A stretch of 7,834 nt of DNA from Lachnospiraceae bacterium. GTDB lineage: Bacteria > Bacillota_A > Clostridia > Lachnospirales > Lachnospiraceae. The position numbers were made by a program, and so were the translations under genes. The DNA lies in NCBI GenBank assembly GCA_017553665.1, contig JAFZKM010000233.1:1-7834 (forward strand). The letters are read 5' to 3'. This document shows positions 1-6,431 of the stretch, in pieces (within the stretch, counting starts at the first letter, position 1; the number at the start of each line of letters is the position of its first letter). Under the pieces are notes generated by a model. It searched no databases, was not told the DNA's origin, and saw nothing but the letters and a program-made list of their open reading frames with translations.

Positions 1-915
1 CTTGTTCGCGAGGAAAACAAGATCCGTTTTGCCGTCGTTCATTCCGACATTTACATATTTACGGATCTCGATGTAACCGTCTGTGCCGAGTATGAAGGTT
101 CGGCCGTCACCCCATGTGGAAAGACCGTCCGGCGTGAACCAGTCAACCCTGAAATGCTGTGTGGTCCCTTTATCTCCGACGATCACGGCATCGCCGAAAT
201 CTTCAAGCTCGGGATACTCGGGATGGTCGTAATTTCCGACCTCGCTGTACATGACGCGCGCGTCATCCTCATTGCAGTAATACAGGAACTGCTCTATCTG
301 GTGGCTTCCGATATCGCAGAGGATACCGCCGTACTTTTCCTTTACATAGAACCAGTCGGGTCTGGCCAGAGGATCGCCGATCCTGTGAGGTCCGAAGCCG
401 TCCACATGTATCGGACGTCCGATCGCGCCGGCCTTTATCAGCTCTCCCGCGAATACCGCGGACTCGACATGGATGCGCTCGCTGTAGTAGACCATGTACT
501 TTCTGCCTGTCCTCGCTACCGCTTCCTTCGCCGCCTCAAGCTGCTCGAGAGAAGTCAGGGGAGCCTTGTCCGTAAAATAATCCTTGCCCGCGTTCATGGC
601 CCTTATTCCGAGGGCGCAGCGCTCACTGGTTATCGCGGCGCCGCATACGAGCTTTACCTCGGGGTCCGAGAATATCTCTTCTTCACTCTTCGCGATCCTG
701 ACACCGGGATAGGTATCCGCGAATTTCCGTGCTCTTTCCGCATCAACATCATATACCCATTTCAGCGTGGCTCCCGCTTCGATCAGGCCGTTGCACATGC
801 CGTAAATATGGCCGTGGTTCAGCGCTATCGCCGCAATGCAGAATTCTCCGGCTTTAACCACGGGTGCCGGTTTGCCCTTGGGCGCGTAATTCATTCCGTC
901 CTTGTTTCCGCTCAT
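1..915 (-). CDS. Gfo/Idh/MocA family oxidoreductase, C-terminus cut off by the window edge
   Basis: The frame is open from an ATG at 915 to base 1 with no stop, giving 305 residues of a protein that continues outside the window. The family uses NAD(P) to oxidise or reduce sugars, inositols and related compounds in the cytoplasm. Visible features are an N-terminal Rossmann segment with ALNHGHIYGM at residues 31-40 instead of the textbook GxGxxG, the acidic end of strand 2 (VYDVD, 54-58), and DKAP at 116-119, where K117 is the likely catalytic lysine of the EKP motif. In the C-terminal domain, GGILCDIGSHQIEQ (196-209) carries D201 and H205, matching the family GGxxxDxGxH motif. The start is chosen because ACAGGAGGAC lies 5 bases upstream; Met8 has no such site. 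The family is clear, but the substrate cannot be told. It is divergently transcribed from the transferase gene at 1065. Confidence 0.9.
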   Translation of the reverse strand, partial: MSGNKDGMNYAPKGKPAPVVKAGEFCIAAIALNHGHIYGMCNGLIEAGATLKWVYDVDAERARKFADTYPGVRIAKSEEEIFSDPEVKLVCGAAITSERCALGIRAMNAGKDYFTDKAPLTSLEQLEAAKEAVARTGRKYMVYYSERIHVESAVFAGELIKAGAIGRPIHVDGFGPHRIGDPLARPDWFYVKEKYGGILCDIGSHQIEQFLYYCNEDDARVMYSEVGNYDHPEYPELEDFGDAVIVGDKGTTQHFRVDWFTPDGLSTWGDGRTFILGTDGYIEIRKYVNVGMNDGKTDLVFLANK

Positions 916-954
916 ATCTGGTCCTCCTGTTTTCCGCAAAATGCCTTTAACTGA

Positions 955-960
955 ATTATA
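955..960 (-). promoter_or_regulatory. Probable -10 box for the oxidoreductase gene
   Basis: The minus strand reads a perfect TATAAT here, about 40 bases before the ATG at 915. I see no convincing -35 hexamer at the usual 16-18 base spacing, and the bases before it (TTG) do not form a proper extended -10. Its position in a short divergent intergenic region, just upstream of a good ribosome binding site, supports it. Confidence 0.5.
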
Positions 961-993
961 CAACTCATCGGGATGCGTGGGAATACCTGTCGG

Positions 994-1021
994 TTGAATA
1001 TATCCCCAAATCTGCTATAAT
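994..1021 (+). promoter_or_regulatory. SigA-type promoter for the CDP-glycerol transferase gene
   Basis: TTGAAT at 994-999 (four of six matches to the -35 consensus) is followed by a 16-base spacer and a perfect TATAAT at 1016-1021. TG at 1013-1014 makes this an extended -10 as well. Transcription would start near 1028, leaving a leader of about 35-40 bases. Within that leader a short CGGGC-AAA-GCCCG hairpin (1040-1052) touches the first base of the Shine-Dalgarno sequence GGAGGAG (1052-1058). Confidence 0.7.
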
Positions 1022-1064
1022 CAGAGGCATAATACATCACGGGCAAAGCCCGGAGGAGACTCTT

Positions 1065-2237
1065 GTGCGGATAAGCAGAAAGAAAATGGCGGGGTACCGG
1101 CTCTACGGCCTCTTATACGGTATTTTCTCCTTGCTCCCGGTAGACGGGAACAGGGCTTATTTCATAATGACGCATGACAGCTCCGATGAGGGCAACTGCG
1201 GCGTGATGAAGACTGTTTTCGAAAAGCGCGGCTTCAGGTGCGATGCCCTGACACGCAGCGAGGCCTCCGGCGCGGGCTTTATATTCAGATCCGCGTACCG
1301 TCTCGCGCGCAGCCGCTTTATCTTCTGTGACAATACATTCCTGCCCCTGGCTTTCCTTAAGCTCCGCAAGGGCTCTGCCCTCACGCAGCTCTGGCACGGC
1401 ACCGGCACGATCAAAAAGTTCGGGCAGGACGTGAACGAAGGCGAATTAAAAGATCTCGAGGCCCGCTGCGGCCGCAATATCACGCATCTGATCGTCAGTT
1501 CCCCGGCTACAAGGGACATCTATGCCGGGTGCTTCGGCGTGCCCGAAAGCAAGGTTCGCGTAATGGGACTTCCCCGTACCGACGCCTTTTTTAAACCCGG
1601 TTTCGCGAAGGAAGCGCGTACCGTACTGGAGAAGGATTTCCCCTCCCTTATCGGAAAGACTCTGGTCCTTTACGCCCCGACCTTCCGCGACGATAAGAGA
1701 AACGAGCGCCGGCAGATCGACATCATCCGTTCTTTCGCCGATTCGTTTGTGCGCGAAATGCCCGATGATTACTGTCTCGGACTGCGTCTGCATCCCTTCG
1801 TCGCGTCGATGCTTAAACAAACAACCGCGCTCAACAGCGCGTCAAAAAAAGACCCTGCCGTTTCCGGCAGGATCATCGATCTTTCGAATTATACGGGCCT
1901 TAACACCCTTCTCGGTTCCACGGACATCCTGATCACAGACTATTCCTCGATAATCTTCGAGTACTCGCTGCTCAGGCGCCCGATGTATTTCTACGCCTAC
2001 GATCTCGACCGCTTCGAGGGCAGCGACCGCGGATTCTACAGGGATTACCGCGGATATGTTCCGGGCCCCGTGTTCACCGAGGCGGACGGACTGCTCACTG
2101 CGCTGAAGGCTTCAGCTGCTCCGGACAGCCCATCTATGCAGAACTCCGCTTCCGCGATCGACGCCTTCATTGCCGACTCGTATTCCTTCACCGACGGCCA
2201 TTCCGCGGAAAGACTCCTTAAGCTGCTTATTTCTTAA
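1065..2237 (+). CDS. CDP-glycerol glycerophosphotransferase family protein (TagB/TagF-like, Glyphos_transf domain)
   Basis: This 390-residue protein belongs to the family that transfers glycerol-phosphate or ribitol-phosphate units from a CDP-polyol donor, on the inner face of the membrane, during teichoic acid or related surface polymer synthesis. Family motifs appear in order: LWHGTGTIKKFG (109-120), YAPTFRDD (203-210), LRLHP (240-244), TDYSSIIFEY (291-300) and a C-terminal FEGSDRGFYRDY region near 318-330. H111 and H243 match the two conserved histidines of the TagF active site. No other domain is fused, and the length suits a single-domain TagB/TarB/TarF-type enzyme. The GTG start is chosen because GGAGGAG ends 6 bases before it; the next ATG, at codon 8, is too far away. 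Donor, acceptor and number of units added cannot be read from sequence. No teichoic acid partner genes are nearby. Its last 11 bases overlap the convergent chemoreceptor gene. Confidence 0.92.
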   Translation: MRISRKKMAGYRLYGLLYGIFSLLPVDGNRAYFIMTHDSSDEGNCGVMKTVFEKRGFRCDALTRSEASGAGFIFRSAYRLARSRFIFCDNTFLPLAFLKLRKGSALTQLWHGTGTIKKFGQDVNEGELKDLEARCGRNITHLIVSSPATRDIYAGCFGVPESKVRVMGLPRTDAFFKPGFAKEARTVLEKDFPSLIGKTLVLYAPTFRDDKRNERRQIDIIRSFADSFVREMPDDYCLGLRLHPFVASMLKQTTALNSASKKDPAVSGRIIDLSNYTGLNTLLGSTDILITDYSSIIFEYSLLRRPMYFYAYDLDRFEGSDRGFYRDYRGYVPGPVFTEADGLLTALKASAAPDSPSMQNSASAIDAFIADSYSFTDGHSAERLLKLLIS

Positions 2238-3672
2238 ACTGCGTCTCCAGCTCTCCCGACAGCTCCACGATTCGGTCCATCTCATCTGTGATGTTCCTGA
2301 TCGCGGCATTCTGCTCGTCTACGGTGCCTTCGATCTCTGAGATCGCGCCCGTGCTGTCATTCGTACCCGCGACCATCGCGTCCATATTGCGCCTGATCTG
2401 CGCGAACTGCTCCTTAATGTGATCTATGATCTCATACTCGCGGTCAACATTCTCCTTCGCCGCGTTCGTGGTATCCGTGATCTTCTCAAATACCGTCAGG
2501 ATGTCTTCAACCTTCTCCACGCTGCTTCCCGCCGCATGTGCGCCTTCGGTGATCTCTTTTGCGACATCGGCGATACGTTCCTTAAGCTGCTCCAGGATCT
2601 GCCCGATATTGTTCGCCGCTCCCGCGCTCTGCTCGGAAAGCTGGCGGATCTCATCGGCAACGACCGCGAAGCCTCTGCCGTTATCGCCGGCTCTTGCGGC
2701 CTCGATCGAAGCGTTGAGTGAAAGCAGGTTTGTCTGGGAAGCGATCGAATTGATCTCATCAAGTATCGATGTGATCTTGCCCATCTCGTCAAGCAGCGAT
2801 TCGGTCGATGTCTTCGCTCCCGAAACGGTCTCCTCCATTCCGATGATGAATTCCTTCGCGGTCACCACGGCGTCGTTTCCGCCCTTCACCGCTTTTAAGA
2901 CGCCCGCGAAGCCTTCGTCCATCTGCTTTGCCAGCGCGTAATTGTCATCAATGTCCTTATTTGCGCTGTCAACCGATGCCGCGACATCAGCGGCCGCTCC
3001 CGCGGTCACTTCCACGAGCCCGCCCATCTTCTTCGTGGCGGTCTCCACATTTCTGCTGTCTTCAACGAGAACCTGCACCACATCCTGGCTCTTCACGATG
3101 GTCGTATTGAGCCGGCGCGCGATGTCATTCGCAATATTCGCGTCATTCTGCACAAGCCGGAGCGTCTCCTCGGTTTCCTCGACAATGCCGGATCCGCGCT
3201 TAACGCAGTTGTAGATCATTACCGCCGTCAAAATGAAAAGCGCGATCTTCGTCATGCCCCCGCCGAAGCTTCCGGTCTGTCCGTCGATTATCTTCGCGTT
3301 GATGATGAGCAGGATAACGGAAAGGGAAATGAAAGGGACCGAGAAATACAGAATAACCTTTTTGATAAAATATGTGGCTGCCATCGCGAGCAATACGAAA
3401 TTCGCGATAAACGCTACTCCGTTTCCGCCCGACAGCCAGGAGAATACCAGAGTGCCGATCGAAGCCGGCATAACAAGGAACAGGCCTTTTTTGACATCGT
3501 CCATGTCCATGAAGTACGCGACGGTCGTGATAATACCGCATGTGAGCATGACTACCGTCTCAATTATGGTGGTCTTCGAAGCTCCGAAGTTAGAGAACGC
3601 GATACCGATAAGAGCGATTATCGCGACCCAGATGATGATAAGATTTGTTTTGTGTATCCTGGCGATCGACAT
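2227..3672 (-). CDS. Methyl-accepting chemotaxis protein, polytopic and HAMP-less
   Basis: A 481-residue chemoreceptor that should control a CheA/CheW kinase array. Residues 1-157 hold about six hydrophobic helices (roughly 10-29, 35-54, 63-80, 86-103, 105-125 and 140-157) joined by short loops, with no sizeable extracellular sensor domain. A long helical cytoplasmic part follows. The kinase-control hairpin tip is unmistakable: IASQTNLLSLNASIEAARAG (310-329), then RGFAVVADEIRQLSE (333-347). No HAMP domain is evident between membrane and signalling parts. The C-terminus is ELETQFKK, without the NWETF-type tail that tethers CheR or CheB in some receptors. The start at 3672 is chosen because AAAGGAG sits 8 bases upstream. 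The frame stays open for 31 more codons, to 3765, but that stretch lies upstream of the predicted promoter. The gene converges on the transferase and overlaps it by 11 bp. Ligand unknown. Confidence 0.93.
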   Translation of the reverse strand: MSIARIHKTNLIIIWVAIIALIGIAFSNFGASKTTIIETVVMLTCGIITTVAYFMDMDDVKKGLFLVMPASIGTLVFSWLSGGNGVAFIANFVLLAMAATYFIKKVILYFSVPFISLSVILLIINAKIIDGQTGSFGGGMTKIALFILTAVMIYNCVKRGSGIVEETEETLRLVQNDANIANDIARRLNTTIVKSQDVVQVLVEDSRNVETATKKMGGLVEVTAGAAADVAASVDSANKDIDDNYALAKQMDEGFAGVLKAVKGGNDAVVTAKEFIIGMEETVSGAKTSTESLLDEMGKITSILDEINSIASQTNLLSLNASIEAARAGDNGRGFAVVADEIRQLSEQSAGAANNIGQILEQLKERIADVAKEITEGAHAAGSSVEKVEDILTVFEKITDTTNAAKENVDREYEIIDHIKEQFAQIRRNMDAMVAGTNDSTGAISEIEGTVDEQNAAIRNITDEMDRIVELSGELETQFKK

Positions 3673-3696
3673 AAGCAATTCTCCTTTCAGGAATCC

Positions 3697-3705
3697 ATTA
3701 TAACA
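3697..3705 (-). promoter_or_regulatory. Extended -10 promoter for the chemoreceptor gene
   Basis: The minus strand reads TGTTATAAT, a perfect TATAAT with the TGn extension, 25 bases upstream of the ATG at 3672. There is no good -35, which extended -10 promoters tolerate. Transcription would start near 3690, giving a very short leader that still holds the AAAGGAG ribosome binding site. I found no SigD/FliA motif (TAAA with GCCGATAA), so the gene appears to be under the housekeeping sigma factor. Confidence 0.65.
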
Positions 3706-3738
3706 TACTGCGTGCCCGTGAAGAAACAGTATACGCAA

Positions 3739-3755
3739 AGAAAAATTATTTTTCT
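3739..3755. repeat. AT-rich 17-bp perfect palindrome between divergent promoters
   Basis: AGAAAAA, a TTA centre, then TTTTTCT form a perfect 7-bp inverted repeat. Its centre (3747) is about 47 bases from the middle of the chemoreceptor -10 and about 53 from that of the glycosidase -10. This is where an operator or upstream A-tract element could act on both promoters. AT-rich inverted repeats also arise by chance, so the function is only suggested. Confidence 0.4.
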
Positions 3756-3793
3756 CACAAGTCATTTTCTGACTATCATTTGGTGCGGATTTA

Positions 3794-3802
3794 TGGTATA
3801 TA
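3794..3802 (+). promoter_or_regulatory. Extended -10 promoter for the glycosidase/glycerate kinase operon
   Basis: TGGTATATA combines the TGn extension with TATATA (five of six matches to TATAAT). There is no clear -35 at 16-18 bases. Transcription would start near 3809, about 33 bases before the ATG at 3842. The leader holds the AAAGGTGAT ribosome binding site, seven bases from the start codon. Confidence 0.5.
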
Positions 3803-3841
3803 TAGAGATGGTGTGTAAATTTTTCAAAAGGTGATATTTAT

Positions 3842-5167
3842 ATGTTTTTCAAATTCAAAAAGCTTATCTGCCTGATCTGTGTTCTCGCGATCGCCGCGGG
3901 CTTTGCGGGTGAGGCTTACATTAATCCTCCGGCCGCCGTATCGGCCGCAGAAAAAGAGTCTTCTTCCGACAGTGAAAGAGAATTCAGGGCGGTCTGGATC
4001 GCCTATTATGATTTCGGTACTTCGCACTACGGCAACGCCGCGGATTTCACGACCTATGTCAACGAAATGTTCGACAACGCGGTCGCTCTCGGCATGAACG
4101 CCGTGGTCGTGCATGTACGTCCCTTCAGCGACGCGATGTACAAATCTTCGTATTTCCCGTGGTCTTCATACGCTTCGGGCAAGCAGGGCGTCGATCCCGG
4201 CTACGATCCGCTCGCGATCATGGTCGAGGAGGCGCACGCGCGCGATCTTGAGATCCACGCATGGCTGAACCCCTACCGCATTACCGCGAAGTACACTCTC
4301 ACGGAAGAAGAGAAGAACGCGACTCCGCTGATGCAGAAGACACTGCTCGCGAAGAGGCTTCTCGCGAAGAAAAACCCGGCGCGCAAATGGCTGAGCAATA
4401 AGAAAACCAGCGACGACCGCCGTGTCATCGCCTATCAGGCACAGCTTTACTACAATCCCGCGATCGCCGAGGTCCGGAAGCTCATTGTCAACGGAGTTAA
4501 GGAGATCGTCGAGAATTACGACGTGGACGGAATCCATTTCGACGATTATTTCTACCCGGCATTTACAAAAGAAACCTACACGACCATATTTGACGCTCCC
4601 GAATACAACTCTTACGTCAAAAAGAGAAAGGCTGACGGCAAGTCCGTCATGTCCATCGAGCAGTGGCGCAAGAATAACGTAAATACGCTTGTCAAAGAGG
4701 TTTACAGCGCGATCAAGAAGATCGATCCCGACTGCATTTTCGGTATCAGCCCCGGCGGCTTCATCGATTATTATCATGACGATTATTTCCGCTGGTACGT
4801 TGATTACGAGACCTGGATGAGCAAGCCGGGCTACATCGATTACATCTGCCCGCAGCTCTACTGGAGCTTCAACACGCAGAACACCTATCCCTACTATGAG
4901 ACGCTCCTCAAGTGGGAGGATGCGCTGAAATGCGATTCGGTAAAGCTCTACATCGGCCTTCCCGCGTATAAGATGAACACAAAGTGCTCCGTTTCCTCTT
5001 CCTGGGGATACGATTCCGAATGGTACAATCAGTTCACCCTTGCCAATATGATCACTATGGCGCGCAGCACCGGAAAGACCGACGGATTTATCTTTTTCGA
5101 CTATGCCGACATGGTCGCGGACCGCAACAAAGAGGTTCTCGAACATGTCATGAAACTTTGGGACTGA
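3842..5167 (+). CDS. Secreted family 10-like glycosyl hydrolase (GHL10, DUF187)
   Basis: A 441-residue exported TIM-barrel hydrolase. Residues 1-35 form a signal peptide: KFKK, a hydrophobic core at 8-23, and a likely cleavage after VSA (33-35). There is no lipobox cysteine near the cleavage site, so it is not an obvious lipoprotein. The barrel starts at EFRAVWIAYY (47-56) and continues through VVVHVRPFSDAMY (88-100), EIHAWLNPYRIT (137-148), VDGIHFDDYFYP (228-239), FGISPGG (300-306) and YICPQLYWSF (334-343), all hallmarks of this family. D229, D234 and D235 are active-site candidates. Relatives include Bacillus YngK and E. coli DigH (YddW); DigH cuts peptidoglycan glycan strands stripped of stem peptides, so an envelope role is reasonable, though a dietary or other glycan remains possible. 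A basic insert at about 152-185 contains a duplicated LLAK. It is first in a likely operon with the kinase 16 bp downstream. Confidence 0.9.
   Translation: MFFKFKKLICLICVLAIAAGFAGEAYINPPAAVSAAEKESSSDSEREFRAVWIAYYDFGTSHYGNAADFTTYVNEMFDNAVALGMNAVVVHVRPFSDAMYKSSYFPWSSYASGKQGVDPGYDPLAIMVEEAHARDLEIHAWLNPYRITAKYTLTEEEKNATPLMQKTLLAKRLLAKKNPARKWLSNKKTSDDRRVIAYQAQLYYNPAIAEVRKLIVNGVKEIVENYDVDGIHFDDYFYPAFTKETYTTIFDAPEYNSYVKKRKADGKSVMSIEQWRKNNVNTLVKEVYSAIKKIDPDCIFGISPGGFIDYYHDDYFRWYVDYETWMSKPGYIDYICPQLYWSFNTQNTYPYYETLLKWEDALKCDSVKLYIGLPAYKMNTKCSVSSSWGYDSEWYNQFTLANMITMARSTGKTDGFIFFDYADMVADRNKEVLEHVMKLWD
4343..4372 (+). repeat. Imperfect 15-bp tandem duplication inside the glycosidase gene
   Basis: CTGCTCGCGAAGAGG is followed directly by CTTCTCGCGAAGAAA, with 12 of 15 bases identical. 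The copies encode LLAKR and LLAKK in a basic loop between the HAWLNPYR and LYYNPAIAEVR segments. The duplication keeps the frame and lies outside the recognisable barrel motifs. Confidence 0.6.
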
Positions 5168-5183
5168 TATAGAAGGTGATCAA

Positions 5184-6389
5184 ATGAAATTTGTCTTTGC
5201 ATCAGATTCGTTTACCGGTACGCTTTCGTCAGCACGCATTGCCGAGATGCTGACTGCTGCCGCGCGCGAATTTTTCCCCGAATGTGAGACGGACGAGATT
5301 CCCGTGGCAGACGGAAGTCTCGGTACGGTCGATGTGGTCACGAATGCCCTTGGCGGCGAGAAGCGGACCATCACCGTGCATAATCCCTTCATGGAGCCGA
5401 TTTCCGCGGCTTACGGCATCTATCCCATTAAGAATGACGACGGCACTGTTTCAAAAGGCGCCGTTATAGAGATGTCAGCCGCTTCCGGCATCACGCTGGT
5501 GCCCGGCGACCGTCTGAATCCACAGCATACCACGACCTACGGAACCGGAGAGCTGATCCGCGACGCGCTCGAACAGGGCTGCGGCAGGATCATGATCGCC
5601 CTCGGCGGAAGTGCCACGAATGACGCGGGCATAGGCGCTCTGCGCGCTCTCGGCGTGAAATTCTTTGACGAGAATGATAACGAACTCGGCGTCGCATCTG
5701 ATGACAATCCTCATCCGGGCGGCACAGGCGGAGATCTCCCGAAGATCATGCGCATCGATATGTCCGGACTGTGTCCGCAGATCCGCGAGACAGAGATCAT
5801 TGTTCTGTGCAATGTCGATAATCCCCTTACGGGCCCCGACGGTGCCGTGTTTACTTTCGCGAAGCAGAAATTCTCGCCCGATATGGACACCGATTACCGC
5901 AACGAGATCATTTCCGAGCTCGAGGCCGGCATGATCCATTATTCCAATGTTCTGAATACCACCTTCGGTGCCGACCCGAACTCCTTCCCGGGAGCCGGAG
6001 CGGCCGGCGGCCTGGGCGCCACTCTGTGCGTGGCCCTCGGGGCGAAGATGAGCCTCGGCAGCGAAGCGATCCTAAGCATAATTGATATGGACAGCCACTT
6101 AAAGGGCGCGGATCTCTGCATCACGGGCGAGGGAAGACTCGACTGGCAGTCCTTCCACGGCAAAACGGTCGCGGGCATCGCGCACCACTGCCGTGAGAAC
6201 AATGTTCCGCTCGTGGCTATAGTGGGCACGACCGGCGAAGGCTACGAGGCCGCGTATGAGCTGGGAGTTAAGCTTATCCTGAAGACCGCAGGCGACGGCC
6301 CGGCCGAGAAATCCATGATGAACCCGGAAGAGTATTACATGAGGACCGCGAGGTCATATTTCCAGGCATTGAAGTACGAGAATTCATAA
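5184..6389 (+). CDS. Glycerate kinase family protein (GarK/GlxK type) with altered N-terminal motifs
   Basis: A 401-residue cytoplasmic protein of the type I glycerate kinase family, whose members phosphorylate D-glycerate with ATP, generally to 2-phosphoglycerate. Family features in order: ASDSFTGTLSS (6-16), PVADGSLGT (40-48), IEMSAASG, the TTTYGTGELI segment, ALGGSATNDAGIG, VDNPLTGPDGA, FPGAGAAGGLGA and CITGEGRLDWQSFHGK near the C-terminus. Length matches the family (about 380-400). Two motifs are changed: the usual DSFKGSLS or DSYKESLS has T11 in place of lysine, and the usual DGGEGT reads DGSLGT, losing the glutamate (L46). The protein may therefore use another substrate or have changed activity. 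The rest of the fold is intact and there is no frameshift. AAGGTGAT lies 3 bases before the ATG, with the core AGGTGA about 4. It follows the glycosidase by 16 bp and ends at a strong terminator. No tartronate or glycolate pathway genes are present. Confidence 0.88.
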   Translation: MKFVFASDSFTGTLSSARIAEMLTAAAREFFPECETDEIPVADGSLGTVDVVTNALGGEKRTITVHNPFMEPISAAYGIYPIKNDDGTVSKGAVIEMSAASGITLVPGDRLNPQHTTTYGTGELIRDALEQGCGRIMIALGGSATNDAGIGALRALGVKFFDENDNELGVASDDNPHPGGTGGDLPKIMRIDMSGLCPQIRETEIIVLCNVDNPLTGPDGAVFTFAKQKFSPDMDTDYRNEIISELEAGMIHYSNVLNTTFGADPNSFPGAGAAGGLGATLCVALGAKMSLGSEAILSIIDMDSHLKGADLCITGEGRLDWQSFHGKTVAGIAHHCRENNVPLVAIVGTTGEGYEAAYELGVKLILKTAGDGPAEKSMMNPEEYYMRTARSYFQALKYENS

Positions 6390-6392
6390 AGA

Positions 6393-6422
6393 AAAGGGCT
6401 TCCCGAAACCGGGAAGCCCTTT
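6393..6422. terminator. Bidirectional intrinsic terminator between convergent genes
   Basis: A perfect 13-bp stem (6393-6405 with 6410-6422) closes on a 4-base AAAC loop. The stem is GC-rich (GGGCTTCCCG) with an AAA/TTT base. On the plus strand only the three T of the stem end follow, then GG. On the minus strand the stem is followed by TTTTCTTT, a better U-tract. It begins 3 bases after the kinase stop and 9 bases beyond the end of the opposing gene at 6432, so it probably ends both transcripts. Confidence 0.85.
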
Positions 6423-6431
6423 GGTATAATA

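Noticed and set aside
154..954. A 266-residue plus-strand reading frame opposite the oxidoreductase
   Set aside because: The minus strand encodes clear Gfo/Idh/MocA motifs with a good start site. The plus frame has no recognisable domain and is a by-product of G/C-rich third codon positions.
3673..3765. A longer chemoreceptor start at 3765, adding 31 residues
   Set aside because: The extension lies upstream of the extended -10 and has no ribosome binding site, while the ATG at 3672 has AAAGGAG 8 bases away.
4166..5146. A 326-residue minus-strand reading frame opposite the glycosidase
   Set aside because: The plus strand holds every GHL10 motif here. The antisense translation is low-complexity in V, L, D and R with no domain, as expected for a mirror frame.
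6425..6430. TATAAT on the plus strand just after the terminator
   Set aside because: It points into the 3' end of the opposing gene with no plus-strand gene downstream and no evident -35, so it is probably chance.
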